Shown here piece after piece: positions 37,160-47,462 of a stretch of DNA of 64,000 nt (position 1 is its first letter; every line of letters begins with the position of its first letter). The notes under the pieces were generated by a model. It was not told where the DNA came from. It did not search any database and saw only the letters and a program-made list of their open reading frames with translations. The DNA comes from an uncultured Ruminococcus sp. (GTDB taxonomy: Bacteria > Bacillota > Clostridia > Oscillospirales > Ruminococcaceae), in contig ONMB01000001.1 in the NCBI GenBank assembly GCA_900318825.1, positions 124,001 through 188,000 of the forward strand, written 5' to 3'. Made by a program: the position numbers and the translations under genes.

Positions 37160-40100
37160 TCAGACCTCGTCAGAGGAATCGTCAAGATCGAAACTATCGT
37201 ATGAATCTTCAGAATCGTCATCGAGTGCGAAATCGTCATCGTCGTCGAATGAGAACTCATCGTCCTTATCAACGCTGTCGAAGTCATCATCGCCTTCAAA
37301 TCCGAAACCTGCGTCGCCCATATCATCATCAGAGTAGCTTGAAGTATCGCCTGTGTCCTCATCGTCGAATGAACCGCCGGCAGGTACCGGATCGTCATCG
37401 TCGAAGTTCTGCTTGAGGTCGATCTCTTCCTGATTGATGTCGAGCACCTTGACGTCGAGGCAGAGTGACTGCATTTCCTTGATGAGTACCTTGAAGGACT
37501 CAGGAATACCAGGTGTAGGAACATTCTGTCCCTTGACGATAGCCTCGTAGGTGTTGACTCTTCCGATAGTATCGTCGGACTTGACTGTGAGGATCTCCTG
37601 AAGGGTATAGGCAGCGCCGTATGCTTCAAGAGCCCAAACTTCCATCTCTCCGAATCTCTGTCCGCCGAACTGAGCTTTACCGCCCAGAGGCTGCTGAGTA
37701 ACGAGAGCGTAAGGACCAACGGAACGTGCGTGGATCTTATCGTCAACGAGGTGGTGGAGCTTGAGGTAGTACATATATCCCACTGTTACGCGGTTATCGA
37801 ACTTCTCGCCGGTACGTCCGTCGTAGAGTGTGAACTTACAGTCATCAGTGAATTCGAGTGCATTGGGGTTGATGACCTTATCCATAGCCTTGAGCTCGAA
37901 CATATCGTCTCTGTGCTCCTTGGCGTGAGCGTCAGCCATCTTGAAGCATTCACGGATATCGTCCTCATGAGCGCCGTCGAATACAGGAGTCATGATGTGC
38001 CAGCCGAGAGCCTTACAAGCCATACCGAGGTGAACTTCGAGTACCTGACCGATGTTCATACGGGAAGGAACGCCGAGGGGGTTGAGCACGATGTCGAGAG
38101 GAGTACCGTCGGGAAGGAACGGCATATCCTCCTCAGGAAGGATACGGGATACAACGCCCTTGTTACCGTGACGGCCAGCCATCTTATCGCCGACTGTGAT
38201 CTTTCTCTTCTGAGCGATGTAGCACTTAACGCGCATATTTACGCCGGCAGAGAGCTCATCGGGAGCATTTTCTCTTGTGAATACCTTTACATCTACGATA
38301 ACGCCTGACTCACCGTGAGGTACCTTGAGGGAGTTATCGCGGACTTCTCTTGCCTTCTCACCGAAGATAGCGCGGAGAAGTCTCTCTTCTGCGGTAAGCT
38401 CGGTCTCGCCCTTGGGAGTTACCTTACCTACCAGTATATCGCCGGAATTAACTTCCGAACCTATGCGGATGATACCGTTTTCGTCGAGGTTTGCGAGAGC
38501 ATCATCACCGACATTCGGGATATCGCGTGTGATCTCTTCAGGTCCGAGCTTGGTGTCACGGCACTCAATCTCGTACTCCTCGATATGAACAGAGGTGAAT
38601 ACATCTTCGCGGACGAGTCTCTCGTTGAGGAGAACGGCGTCCTCGTAGTTGTAGCCTTCCCATGTCATGAAGCCGATGAGGGCATTCTTACCGAGTGAGA
38701 TCTCACCGTCAGCAGTAGCAGGACCATCTGCGAGCACCTGTCCCTTCTTGACCTCTTCACCGACTGTGACGATAGGTCTCTGGTTTACGCAGGTACCCTG
38801 GTTGGAACGCTTGAACTTGATGAGCTCATACTTGTGCTCGATACCGTCATCGCCGATCATATGGATCTTGTCGGCGTCAACGTAAGTGATCTTTCCGTCG
38901 TACTCGGAAACTACGCATACACCGGAGTCAACGGCAGCCTTGTACTCCATACCTGTTCCGACGAACGGACGCTCGGTCTTGAGGAGCGGTACAGCCTGAC
39001 GCTGCATGTTTGAACCCATGAGGGCACGGTTAGCGTCATCGTTCTCAAGGAACGGGATCATTGAAGTAGCTACTGAAACGACCATCTTAGGAGATACGTC
39101 CATGTAGTCTACCTTTTCGCGCTCGCACTCGAGGATCTGCTCACGGTAACGCGCATTAACACGCGGTCTCTTGAACTTGCCTTCCTCTGTGAGGGGCTCG
39201 TTCGCCTGAGCAACGATGAAGTTGTCCTCAGTGTCAGCGGTCATATATACTACCTCGTTGGTAACAATGCCGGTAGCCTTATCCACCTTGCGGTAAGGTG
39301 CCTCGATGAAGCCGTACTCGTTGATCCTTGCGAATGTAGCAAGGTAGGAGATAAGTCCGATGTTAGGACCTTCAGGAGTCTCGATAGGACACATTCTTCC
39401 GTAGTGGCTGTAATGAACGTCACGGACCTCAAATCCGGCACGGTCTCTTGAAAGACCTCCGGGACCGAGGGCTGAAAGACGTCTCTTATGAGTAAGCTCA
39501 GCAAGAGGGTTGTTCTGATCCATGAACTGTGACAGAGGTGAGGAGCAGAAGAACTCCTTCATAGCTGAAGAAATAGGTCTTATATTGATAAGAGTCTGGG
39601 GAGTGAGAGTATTAACGTCCTGAGTCTGGATATTCATTCTCTCACGGATACCTCTTTCCATACGGGCATAGCCGATACGGAACTGGTTCTGGAGGAGCTC
39701 GCCTACGCTGCGGATACGTCTGTTTCCGAGGTGGTCGATGTCGTCAACGGTGCCGACGCCCTCGCAGAGGTTGAGGAAGTAGCTGATAGTTGCGAAGATA
39801 TCATCGAGAATGATGTGCTTGGGAACGAGCTCATCTGCGCGCTTCTTGATGTTCTCCTCGAGCTCGTCAGCGTCAGCGGAGGTATCGAGGATCTCCTTGA
39901 GCACCTTGTAGGATACCTTCTCATTGATGCCGTACTTCTCTGTGTCGAGGTCAACGTAGCCCTTGATGTCTACCATGCCATTGCCGATGATCTTAGCGAC
40001 CTTCTCGACCATACGGATATTGGTCTCGCCGCGGTCGTTGGTGTAGTATTCCTTAGCTTCGACCTTTACGAAAGCGTAATAAACACCAGCCTGTTCGATC

Positions 40101-41056
40101 TCGCAAGCCTTGTCGTAGGTAACGATCTCGCCCTCTTCAGCCATGATCTCGCCTGTATTGGGGTTGATAACGGGCTCTGCGAGGAGGTGTCCTGCGAGAC
40201 GTGAAGCGATGCCGAGCTTCTTGTTGTACTTGTATCTTCCGAAGCGGCAGAGGTCATATCTCTTAGCGTCGAAGAAGAGGTTGTTGAGGTGAGTAACGGC
40301 ACTCTCTACCGTAGGAGGCTCGCCGGGGCGGAGCTTCTTGTAAACGTCGATGAGAGCGTCGGAGTTGTTCTTGGTCTGGTCCTTCTGGAGGATAGTCTGC
40401 TTGAGACGGTCGTCCTCGCCGAAGAGCTCGTAGATCTCCTCATCGGAGCCTACACCGAGTGCACGGATAAATGTAGTTATCGGGATCTTTCTGTTCTTGT
40501 CGATACGGACATAAACAACGTCGTTGGAGTCCATCTCATACTCGAGCCATGCACCTCTGTTAGGGATAACAGTTGTGTTGAAGAGATCCTTACCTGTCTT
40601 ATCCTTCTCGAAAGCGTAGTAAACGCCGGGTGAACGGACGAGCTGTGAAACGATAACACGCTCAGCGCCGTTTATAACAAAGGTTCCGCTGTCAGTCATC
40701 AGCGGGAAATCGCCCATATAGATCTCATTTTCGCAGATAGCGCCGGTCTCGTTGTTATAGAGGACGGCAGTAGCTCTCATGGAGACCTGATAAGTAGCAC
40801 CTCTTGCCTTACATTCTGCAAGGGTATACTTGGGGGTGTCGTCGAAGCGGTAATCCTTGAAAGTGAGTGTGAGATTGCCGTTATAGTCTGTGATAGCGGT
40901 CATGTCGCGGAAAACTTCTCTGAGTCCCTCTTCCCTGAACCACTTGTACGAGTTCTTCTGAACTTCGATAAGGTTAGGCATTTCGAGGGGTTCGGTGATC
41001 TTACCGAAACTCATTCTGACATTCTTTCCCAGCTGCTTAGGTGTAACATTCACCAT
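37160..41056 (-). CDS. rpoB: RNA polymerase beta subunit with acidic C-terminal tail
   Basis: A 1298-residue protein when started at ATG 41056 ([10 protein letters not shown]), which follows AAGGAGG; an upstream ATG at 41128 has no ribosome site. Family blocks include the rifampicin region ([33 protein letters not shown] in pieces) with sensitive-type residues, the [25 protein letters not shown] block, [14 protein letters not shown] and [14 protein letters not shown]. The usual protein ends near [15 protein letters not shown]. About 80 further residues, mostly Asp/Ser/Glu/Phe, follow (from about residue 1215). A consensus promoter lies at 41231-41259. Confidence 0.96.
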   Translation of the reverse strand: MVNVTPKQLGKNVRMSFGKITEPLEMPNLIEVQKNSYKWFREEGLREVFRDMTAITDYNGNLTLTFKDYRFDDTPKYTLAECKARGATYQVSMRATAVLYNNETGAICENEIYMGDFPLMTDSGTFVINGAERVIVSQLVRSPGVYYAFEKDKTGKDLFNTTVIPNRGAWLEYEMDSNDVVYVRIDKNRKIPITTFIRALGVGSDEEIYELFGEDDRLKQTILQKDQTKNNSDALIDVYKKLRPGEPPTVESAVTHLNNLFFDAKRYDLCRFGRYKYNKKLGIASRLAGHLLAEPVINPNTGEIMAEEGEIVTYDKACEIEQAGVYYAFVKVEAKEYYTNDRGETNIRMVEKVAKIIGNGMVDIKGYVDLDTEKYGINEKVSYKVLKEILDTSADADELEENIKKRADELVPKHIILDDIFATISYFLNLCEGVGTVDDIDHLGNRRIRSVGELLQNQFRIGYARMERGIRERMNIQTQDVNTLTPQTLINIRPISSAMKEFFCSSPLSQFMDQNNPLAELTHKRRLSALGPGGLSRDRAGFEVRDVHYSHYGRMCPIETPEGPNIGLISYLATFARINEYGFIEAPYRKVDKATGIVTNEVVYMTADTEDNFIVAQANEPLTEEGKFKRPRVNARYREQILECEREKVDYMDVSPKMVVSVATSMIPFLENDDANRALMGSNMQRQAVPLLKTERPFVGTGMEYKAAVDSGVCVVSEYDGKITYVDADKIHMIGDDGIEHKYELIKFKRSNQGTCVNQRPIVTVGEEVKKGQVLADGPATADGEISLGKNALIGFMTWEGYNYEDAVLLNERLVREDVFTSVHIEEYEIECRDTKLGPEEITRDIPNVGDDALANLDENGIIRIGSEVNSGDILVGKVTPKGETELTAEERLLRAIFGEKAREVRDNSLKVPHGESGVIVDVKVFTRENAPDELSAGVNMRVKCYIAQKRKITVGDKMAGRHGNKGVVSRILPEEDMPFLPDGTPLDIVLNPLGVPSRMNIGQVLEVHLGMACKALGWHIMTPVFDGAHEDDIRECFKMADAHAKEHRDDMFELKAMDKVINPNALEFTDDCKFTLYDGRTGEKFDNRVTVGYMYYLKLHHLVDDKIHARSVGPYALVTQQPLGGKAQFGGQRFGEMEVWALEAYGAAYTLQEILTVKSDDTIGRVNTYEAIVKGQNVPTPGIPESFKVLIKEMQSLCLDVKVLDINQEEIDLKQNFDDDDPVPAGGSFDDEDTGDTSSYSDDDMGDAGFGFEGDDDFDSVDKDDEFSFDDDDDFALDDDSEDSYDSFDLDDSSDEV

Positions 41057-41158
41057 AGGCGGAAACCTCCTTATATTTTTGCTTATCCGCTGTGATACCG
41101 GAGCCCGGCGTCTGCGGAACATTGCCATTGCTTTACGGAAAATTTTTTCAAAAACCTA

Positions 41159-41187
41159 TTGACAATCGTCGTTATGTATGATATAAT
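41159..41187 (+). promoter_or_regulatory. Perfect consensus promoter firing against rpoB
   Basis: TTGACA (41159-41164), 17-bp spacer, TATAAT (41182-41187). No gene starts downstream before the terminator at 41283-41318. Confidence 0.75.
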
Positions 41188-41230
41188 ATCTTGATAACAG
41201 CGACAATTTTCCATATTGATACATTATATT

Positions 41231-41259
41231 ATTATAGCGCATATAAGTCTATATGTCAA
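41231..41259 (-). promoter_or_regulatory. rpoB promoter
   Basis: Minus strand TTGACA (41259-41254), 17-bp spacer, TATAAT (41236-41231). Start expected near 41224, about 170 bp before the rpoB ATG. Confidence 0.85.
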
Positions 41260-41282
41260 GCTGTTCCGAGACGATTTATAAG

Positions 41283-41318
41283 AAATGCCGGATTTCCAAA
41301 AGAAGTCCGGCATTTTTT
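41283..41318. terminator. Strong hairpin terminator between the kinase gene and rpoB
   Basis: AAATGCCGGATTTC-CAAAA-GAAGTCCGGCATTT (14-bp stem with a G-T pair). Six Ts follow on the plus strand; the minus side has TTTCTTAT, so it can also end the kinase operon. Confidence 0.85.
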
Positions 41319-41338
41319 GTTGATTTTTTCGTTTTATC

Positions 41339-42655
41339 TCAATAGACCGTGCCCTCAGCACTTCCTATGCTGACAACAAAGTCCTTGATGAGCGGCATAA
41401 CTCCGTTAGGATCGACGCTCTTGACGCTGTTGTCCGGGAGACGAACGTTCCATACGTTCTCGGTGAGGTTCCTCAGAGCGAGCTTGTTGGGATCCTTCTT
41501 GTTGCGGACTATCTCGCCCACCAGCTTGTGGAAATCGCCCTCGGTCTCGCTTACCTGTCCGTCATAGAGCTTGACTCCGCCGTATGCCGGCACTTCAAAC
41601 CTCTTGAACTTGATACCGCCGCGGCAGGTAAGAGGTCCGCCGCAGTACATACAGCTCACCGTATATCCCTCGCTTATGAAGGTCTCCTTGCCGCAGTGCG
41701 GGCAGGCAACAGTCTCGCTTCTCAGGCGCACGAATGCGTCGAGCCACGTTCTTTCGATAACGCGGTCATAGGGCGGCTGTACGGACTTCTTGCTGAACGA
41801 CTCAACAAAGAGGTCGCGGATATATTCAGGGTATATCTTCCAGAAGCGCAGGGTATTCGTGTTGAGCTGATTATTTGCAGCGTTGCGGTCGTCCTCGGGA
41901 TCGAGCACGAATACCGGATCTGTACCGTAGAACTTCTTCTCGAGCTCCGGAGTCATGCAGGGCGGAGTTGAATACTTGCCCTCGAGCGGATGCTCTATGA
42001 AGAGCATACGGAAGAGTATGACTGCAAGCGAGAAACGGTCCGAGCGCTTGTCGGGAGCGCCGCCGAGAACTACCTCCGGCGCCATGTAGCGCTGTTTGCC
42101 GGCGATACCGAAGTTCACCCCCCTCTCCGAGACGTTGTCGTTGTCGCAGATAAGGACGCTGCCGTTTCTTGGATCAATGAAGAAGTTTCCGTTATTGAGG
42201 TCCTGATAGCTGTAACCGTCATTGTGGAGCGCACGGAAGCCCTCGATGATATTGATAGCCGCATTGCATCTTGCGGTTATGCCCGAGAACTGCGCCTTCA
42301 TACGGCGTTTCTTGGGATCCCAGATGAGGAAGCGTGTGAGCTCCTCATAACCCTGCGGACGGAGCTGCATGATGTAGCCGAATGTACCGTCGATCCATTC
42401 AGAAAGCTCCTCCGGCCATAAGAAAGCCTTGGTCGGAGCGCCCTTGCGGATATTATTGCGGAGGTTCTCGTAAAACTCCTTGGGGTTCTTCATCTTTTCA
42501 ACGGTGGACTTGTGATACCATTTGAGTGCCATTTCCCTGCCGCCGAAGCTGACCTTGTATACGTTTCCCTGTCCGCCTCCGCCGAGAAATTCCAGCACGG
42601 TAAATTCTCCGCCGTTGACTGTTTTTGCCTTAAAGCCGTTTTTAAGTTCTGCCAT
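41339..42655 (-). CDS. Ser/Thr protein kinase with zinc ribbon (TerY-P kinase-like)
   Basis: A 438-residue protein; ATG 42655 follows AAGGAGG. Kinase domain about 15-290: glycine loop FLGGGGQGNVY (23-33), Lys45 in MALKWY, the catalytic loop YQDLNNGN with Asp152 and Asn157 (HRD becomes YQD), and DND at 171-173 in place of DFG. A zinc ribbon (CPHCG..CMYCGG) lies near residue 320. The C-terminal 90 residues are beta-rich. There is no membrane helix, so it is cytosolic. This layout matches kinases of TerY-P triads; its likely partners are the PP2C and VWA genes beyond rpoBC. Confidence 0.87.
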   Translation of the reverse strand: MAELKNGFKAKTVNGGEFTVLEFLGGGGQGNVYKVSFGGREMALKWYHKSTVEKMKNPKEFYENLRNNIRKGAPTKAFLWPEELSEWIDGTFGYIMQLRPQGYEELTRFLIWDPKKRRMKAQFSGITARCNAAINIIEGFRALHNDGYSYQDLNNGNFFIDPRNGSVLICDNDNVSERGVNFGIAGKQRYMAPEVVLGGAPDKRSDRFSLAVILFRMLFIEHPLEGKYSTPPCMTPELEKKFYGTDPVFVLDPEDDRNAANNQLNTNTLRFWKIYPEYIRDLFVESFSKKSVQPPYDRVIERTWLDAFVRLRSETVACPHCGKETFISEGYTVSCMYCGGPLTCRGGIKFKRFEVPAYGGVKLYDGQVSETEGDFHKLVGEIVRNKKDPNKLALRNLTENVWNVRLPDNSVKSVDPNGVMPLIKDFVVSIGSAEGTVY

Positions 42656-42722
42656 GTCAATTCCTCCTTATATCATTATCCCCCGAATACAGCGATGATA
42701 CACCAATATCCGGGGAAGATTC

Positions 42723-43589
42723 TTATTTTTTGACTGTGTGCATACAGAGCCAGTTGCACCATGTCTCGTAGTAGTTTCCGAAAACGTGTACACCGTCATT
42801 GGTAGCGTCACTTCTGAGAGCACCGTCGCCGTCATCGAATACCGGGTTCACGTCGATGTAGAATATCGTCTTATAGTCCGCAAGCTGCGAGAATGAAGCG
42901 TTAAGGTAGTTTATCCTCTCATTGGATATAGTAGAATTCTGAGCAGCGGTAGTTACATGGAGATTAGCCATTATGTATATGATAGCGTCCGGCTGAGCCT
43001 GTCTTATGGTGTCGATAGTGCTGTTGAAAGCCTTCACAGTATAGTCGAAGTTGTTACCGACCTCATTGATGCCCAGCATAACATAGACCTTGCCGTACTT
43101 CTTTGCCTTGAGGACTTCTGCGAGAGTCTGTCCGTTTACAGAAGCCGAGTCCATCTTATAGGCTGCAAGCCCTTTGTCGCTGAAATAATCAGCGTTCTTG
43201 AGAGTACCGTAGAGGCGCAGACCTTCTGTACGCGAGTCGCCTATGAAGAGGGCATCATCGAAGTAGGAGGGATCGCTCTGCACATATTCAAAGCCCGTAT
43301 CGGCAGCAGCTGTTTCAGCCTCTGTCTGTCCGGGAGCAGTCTCTCCGGTCGCAGCTGTTGCGCCGTCAGGACCTGTTGTCTGCTGAGCGTCCGTGGAAGT
43401 CTCTCCGCCCGGAGCTGTACCAGCCTGTGTTGCAGCCATTGTCGGCATATTCACCTCGATAGGCGGCAGCTTTTCGGTCTTGGTCTTTTCCTTGCTCGAA
43501 TTCCATATCTGCTTGTATATGAACGGTGAAGCCACAAGGCAGGTCGCCAGCAGTATCACGGTATATACGCATTGTTTGAATCTATTCAT
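42723..43589 (-). CDS. Membrane-anchored SGNH-type hydrolase/acetyl-transfer partner
   Basis: A 288-residue protein. Signal anchor at residues 7-27 (CVYTVILLATCLVASPFIYK), then a Thr/Gly/Ala-rich linker to about 100. SGNH blocks: ALFIGDSRTEGL (nucleophile Ser), VMLGINEVGNN and the catalytic Asp/His pair in NDGVHVFG. The domain faces outside. It follows the MBOAT gene by 15 bp, and such pairs move O-acetyl groups onto surface polysaccharide or exopolymers. Confidence 0.88.
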   Translation of the reverse strand: MNRFKQCVYTVILLATCLVASPFIYKQIWNSSKEKTKTEKLPPIEVNMPTMAATQAGTAPGGETSTDAQQTTGPDGATAATGETAPGQTEAETAAADTGFEYVQSDPSYFDDALFIGDSRTEGLRLYGTLKNADYFSDKGLAAYKMDSASVNGQTLAEVLKAKKYGKVYVMLGINEVGNNFDYTVKAFNSTIDTIRQAQPDAIIYIMANLHVTTAAQNSTISNERINYLNASFSQLADYKTIFYIDVNPVFDDGDGALRSDATNDGVHVFGNYYETWCNWLCMHTVKK

Positions 43590-43604
43590 AAATCAAGTCT
43601 CCTG

Positions 43605-44996
43605 TCAGAATCTGAAATACATAAACGGATCGTTGAGTCCCTTGTACATACAGTAGACAGAGCCCCAGAATACAGCCAGCAGTGCCAGCGAGCATATCAC
43701 CGTGTTCTTCATTCTGCGGTATATCAAGAAAGGCAATTTCGTCGAGAATATCACGCCTGCTATGAAGAAGTTGCGGTAGGTATCCCAGTATTGCTTGTAA
43801 TCGCCGCTGAGGACGTGGGAATTGTCCTTGCGGATAAAGGGTATCAGTCTGCGGAAGTATATACCAAGCTGTTCAAAATCGGTTATCGCAAAGAGCAGCC
43901 ACGTCAGCGGTATTATAAGTATCATGTAGGCGTGACCGATGATCCTGTGTCTGTTGAAGAACTGTCCCGTCCAGAACTTTTCCGACATGATTATGCCGAA
44001 GAGGACGAGTCCCCACAGGACGAAATTCCAGCTTGCGCCGTGCCAGAGTCCGGTGAACAGCCACACCACAAAGGTATTGAACACCATTCTGCGCGGACCT
44101 TTGCGGTTTCCGCCGAGCGGTATGTAGATGTACTCCTTGAACCACGTTCCGAGAGTCATATGCCAGCGTCTCCAGAACTCGGTCATAGTTACCGAGAGAT
44201 ACGGAAAATCAAAGTTTTTAGGGAGTTCAAAGCCCATAATGCGTCCGAGTCCGATAGCCATGAGCGAGTAGCCCCAGAAGTCAAAGCAGAGCTGGAACGA
44301 ATAGGCTGCAATGCCCATCCACGCGAGCTTTGTGGAAATATTAGCGTAGCCGATAGTCGAAACATCGCTCCACAGTCCGCCTATCTGATTGGCGATAAGA
44401 ACCTTGAATCCGAGTCCGATAGTAAATGTCTTGAGGCCGTCCTCGACCTTCTTTATGCTGTGGGTACGCTTCCGGAGCTGCTTTGCGACCGTATCATATG
44501 TAACGATAGGTCCTGCGATGAGCTGCGGGAACATACTTATATAAGCGCCGTAGTTGATAAAGCTCTTTTCGGCTTTGGTCTTTCTGCGGTAGACGTCGAT
44601 GATATACGATACGTTCTGGAAGGTATAGAAGCTGATACCGATCGGGAGTATTATGTCCTTGACAGTTAGGCTCGTATGGAACATATTGTTGAGGTTTTCA
44701 GTGCCGAAGCCCCAGTATTTGAAGAATATCAGCCACCAGAAGTTGAAGGCTATGCCGAACATCAGCCATATCTTCCGCAGGTACCTTGAATTCTCGATGA
44801 ACTGTGCCACGATGAAATTCAGCAGTACAGTCAGCAGGAAAAGGAAGATATAGACCGGCTTTTTGACTCCGAGGCTGTAAAAAAACACGCTTCCGGCAAA
44901 TATTACTGCATTTTTATACATCATTGGCGCAAATGCATACGCTGCCATAAAAACAGGCAGGAATATAAATATGAATTCCAGACTGCTGAATACCAT
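43605..44996 (-). CDS. MBOAT-family O-acyltransferase (AlgI/PatA-like)
   Basis: A 463-residue multi-spanning membrane protein. ATG 44996 is chosen since AAAGGGTGG precedes it; the frame extends to 45029 without a ribosome site. MVFSSLEFIFIFLPVF, PIGISFYTFQNVSYIIDVYRRK, TEFWRRWHMTLGTWFKEYIYIPLGGNR and the catalytic His in LWHGASWNFVLWG are the family signature. It passes acetyl groups across the membrane to the SGNH partner. Confidence 0.93.
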   Translation of the reverse strand: MVFSSLEFIFIFLPVFMAAYAFAPMMYKNAVIFAGSVFFYSLGVKKPVYIFLFLLTVLLNFIVAQFIENSRYLRKIWLMFGIAFNFWWLIFFKYWGFGTENLNNMFHTSLTVKDIILPIGISFYTFQNVSYIIDVYRRKTKAEKSFINYGAYISMFPQLIAGPIVTYDTVAKQLRKRTHSIKKVEDGLKTFTIGLGFKVLIANQIGGLWSDVSTIGYANISTKLAWMGIAAYSFQLCFDFWGYSLMAIGLGRIMGFELPKNFDFPYLSVTMTEFWRRWHMTLGTWFKEYIYIPLGGNRKGPRRMVFNTFVVWLFTGLWHGASWNFVLWGLVLFGIIMSEKFWTGQFFNRHRIIGHAYMILIIPLTWLLFAITDFEQLGIYFRRLIPFIRKDNSHVLSGDYKQYWDTYRNFFIAGVIFSTKLPFLIYRRMKNTVICSLALLAVFWGSVYCMYKGLNDPFMYFRF

Positions 44997-45076
44997 TGAA
45001 CCACCCTTTGCCGTCTTACTTCCGCTCAAAAATTATAAACAAATTAACCTCAGCTTACAAATAGTCGTACATTTAT

Positions 45077-45105
45077 ATTTTACACGCTATTAACCGAAAT
45101 GTCAA
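45077..45105 (-). promoter_or_regulatory. Promoter of the MBOAT-SGNH(-kinase) operon
   Basis: Minus strand TTGACA (45105-45100), 17-bp spacer, TAAAAT (45082-45077). Confidence 0.75.
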
Positions 45106-45193
45106 CAATTTTTTCATTTTGTAGCATTTTGCTGTATAATATGATCTGCCGGCTGCATTATCCGTACCGCTCTGAAGCTGTCGGCGTTCAGAG

Positions 45194-45222
45194 CAAAAAA
45201 AGACCGCCCATAAAGAGCGGTC
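45194..45222 (-). terminator. Terminator after the GH5 genes
   Basis: Minus strand GACCGC/GCGGTC stem followed by seven Ts, 16 bp after the stop of the second GH5 gene. Confidence 0.88.
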
Positions 45223-45237
45223 CTCAAAGTTATTCGA

Positions 45238-47433
45238 TTATACAAGGGAATAAACGAGTCCGAGCTTGAACTTCTGAATGAGAAGTGCGTCAGAGTTTGA
45301 AAGTCCCTTCTTAGCGTCAACGTCAGCTCTTCTCTTACCATTTTCGGTAATGCTGATAGAGCTGTTTCCGACATCGTACTTGTCAGGATTTGTAACTACC
45401 TGCATTACGAGAACAGCGTCAGCGATATTGACCTGTCCGTCGCCGTTTGCGTCGCCGACGATAGTCTTTTCGTTAACGACCTCGAGCTCGACCTTTACAG
45501 TTCTGTCAGCCATGACATTGAAACTTGCAGAATTTGAATTACTCAATGTCTTGTAGCCCTTAGGAACAGAGTCAATCTCCACCCTGTAAATTGCATCAAG
45601 CATTTCCTTAGTATCGGAGAAATGGAGCTTATCTGCATAGAAAGTGTTGTTAGTTGAGTTGCTGATAGCGTCTACTTTGCCGAAATAAGCTCCGCCGCCG
45701 TTATTGGACATAGCCCATACATTGTACTCAACGCCTTCTACCGGCTCGCCTGTTTCCTTATCAACGATGTTGATCTCAGCCTTGATCATACCGAGCGGCT
45801 CGTCCTCAGTTGTAGTATCAGTAATAGTCTCTGTAACTGTTGCAGATGTAGTAGTTGTAGTTACAGCCGATACTGTGCTTGTAGTAGTAACGGGCTTGCT
45901 TACGGGCTGAGTTGTGGGCTCGCCGGGAGTATAAGTCTTGCCGCCGTTGATGTTGCTCTTCTGACCGGAAGCGTAGAACTCAGAAAGTGACATACCGTTC
46001 TTGCCGAGAGCGGTCTTGTGGTCGAGACCGATGTAGGTTCCGCCGGTAGTCTGCCAGAGTGACTTCTCAAAGAGGCCGTACTTATTTTCGTCCCATGTCT
46101 TGAAATCGTTGCCGAGAAGTCCGCCGGTATCGCCGGAGTTAGGGTTGAGGCACCAGAATGTGTGGTTGATGTGGTTCTCTATCATATAGTCACGGAGAAG
46201 CTCCATCCACTTTTGGTTCTTGCCCTTGTCCATATGTCCGCCCCACTCACCGATGAGGAGAGGAGCGATGTCATTCTCGTTGATGTAAGCCCATGTATCG
46301 CGCCAGTAGTCGTCAAGGAGAGTTTCTGTTGAGAAGTCCTTGTCGAACCATGTCTGTGCATAAACGGACGGGCCGTAATCGTGAGGTGAATATACTATCT
46401 GTGACTTGCCGGCCTTGGGAGAAACGGGGTGATCCTTAACGCCGCGGAGATTTCCGCCCCACCAAGCGCCGTACCACTTTTCCTCGCCCGGCTTGGGCTG
46501 GAAAATATCGGGATCGTCCCAGCCGTAGCCCTTGTCAGTCATCGGGTACTGCTCAACGCCCTCGATCATAATGAGCGCATTGGGATTTACAGCGAGGATA
46601 GCGTCTGCACACTTTTCAGCTGCATACTTCCAGTTGTTCTCGTCTGTTGAGTCGTCCCACTTAGCGATATTGTCCGGGCACTCTGTACCCTTGTAGCCGC
46701 GCTTGCCGTGAGGCTCGTTCTTGAGGTCATAGCCGAGGAGGGTATCGTCGTTTGAATACTTGTCAGCTATCCATACGAGTGTGTCGATCCAGTCATCGGT
46801 AGTTATGCCAGCCTTGCCGTACCAGAGCTCATAGTCATGGCCGGAGTTGTTCTCGTCAGGGCTGTGAACGTCGATGAAAGCCTTCAGACCGTACTTCTTG
46901 CACTTCTGCATGATGATATCGAAGATCTCCATGCTGTTCTTGAGAGTCTTGCCGTCCTCGAGAACGAAGTCGCGGTTGATGTCGCCGTACTTACCAGCGG
47001 GAGTAACAGTTCCGTCCTCGCCGATAACGTCCTTGGGAGGATTGTAGGCAGCCTGTACTGAGCTTACCTTATGCGGCTCGCCGTCCATCCACGACTTGAG
47101 AAGTGTTGTGGAAATAGGGAAGCGTATGATGTTGATGCCGTGGTCGGCAACTGACGAAAGGAAGTCGTCAACGTCTGCTGCATAAAGACCGTGAGCGCAG
47201 TTTTCGGAACAGTTGAAACCGAACCAGTTTGCGCCTGTGAGCCAGACCTGATTGCCGTCCTTGTCGTAGAGACCGCTTCCGACTGCGTGGAGCCAGTCGT
47301 CGTTGCAGTCATCAGCAGCGTTTGCAGTGATGAGTGCATTGTCTGTGTTGAGCGGTGCGCAGTAAACAGCGCACGATGCTCCGGCAACAACCGCTGTTGC
47401 AGCTGCTGTCAGCTTGCGGATGAATTTGTTCAT
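45238..47433 (-). CDS. Secreted GH5 glycanase with SpaA/CNA-B-like module and dockerin
   Basis: A 731-residue protein; AGAGGGG lies before ATG 47433. Signal peptide to about residue 40. GH5 domain about 45-470: WLTGANWFGFNC, GINIIRFPIS, the acid/base Glu in YDLKNEPHG and the nucleophile Glu in LLIGEWGGH. A Thr/Ser-rich linker follows (about 490-525). Next is a beta-sandwich module (KAEINIVDKETGEPVEGVEYNVW, about 535-650). The C-terminal dockerin has the calcium loops DANGDGQVNIAD and DVDAKKGLSNSD. Likely an endo-beta-1,4-glucanase held on a cellulosome. Its GH5 and dockerin closely resemble those of the preceding gene. Confidence 0.94.
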   Translation of the reverse strand: MNKFIRKLTAAATAVVAGASCAVYCAPLNTDNALITANAADDCNDDWLHAVGSGLYDKDGNQVWLTGANWFGFNCSENCAHGLYAADVDDFLSSVADHGINIIRFPISTTLLKSWMDGEPHKVSSVQAAYNPPKDVIGEDGTVTPAGKYGDINRDFVLEDGKTLKNSMEIFDIIMQKCKKYGLKAFIDVHSPDENNSGHDYELWYGKAGITTDDWIDTLVWIADKYSNDDTLLGYDLKNEPHGKRGYKGTECPDNIAKWDDSTDENNWKYAAEKCADAILAVNPNALIMIEGVEQYPMTDKGYGWDDPDIFQPKPGEEKWYGAWWGGNLRGVKDHPVSPKAGKSQIVYSPHDYGPSVYAQTWFDKDFSTETLLDDYWRDTWAYINENDIAPLLIGEWGGHMDKGKNQKWMELLRDYMIENHINHTFWCLNPNSGDTGGLLGNDFKTWDENKYGLFEKSLWQTTGGTYIGLDHKTALGKNGMSLSEFYASGQKSNINGGKTYTPGEPTTQPVSKPVTTTSTVSAVTTTTTSATVTETITDTTTEDEPLGMIKAEINIVDKETGEPVEGVEYNVWAMSNNGGGAYFGKVDAISNSTNNTFYADKLHFSDTKEMLDAIYRVEIDSVPKGYKTLSNSNSASFNVMADRTVKVELEVVNEKTIVGDANGDGQVNIADAVLVMQVVTNPDKYDVGNSSISITENGKRRADVDAKKGLSNSDALLIQKFKLGLVYSLV

Positions 47434-47462
47434 GATGATTTTCCCCTCTCATTTATTTGAGC

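Larger units (their letters stand above)
41194..41318 (+). ncRNA. Candidate small RNA opposite the rpoB promoter
   Basis: A transcript from the plus promoter would start near 41194 and end at the hairpin and T-run at about 41318, giving about 125 bases. No ORF with a ribosome site is seen. Its first 30 bases would be antisense to the start of the rpoB leader. Inferred only from the promoter and terminator pair. Confidence 0.45.

Noticed and set aside
41057-41128. Upstream ATG extending RpoB by 24 residues
   Set aside because: No ribosome site before it, whereas ATG 41056 has AAGGAGG at good spacing and begins like other RpoB proteins.
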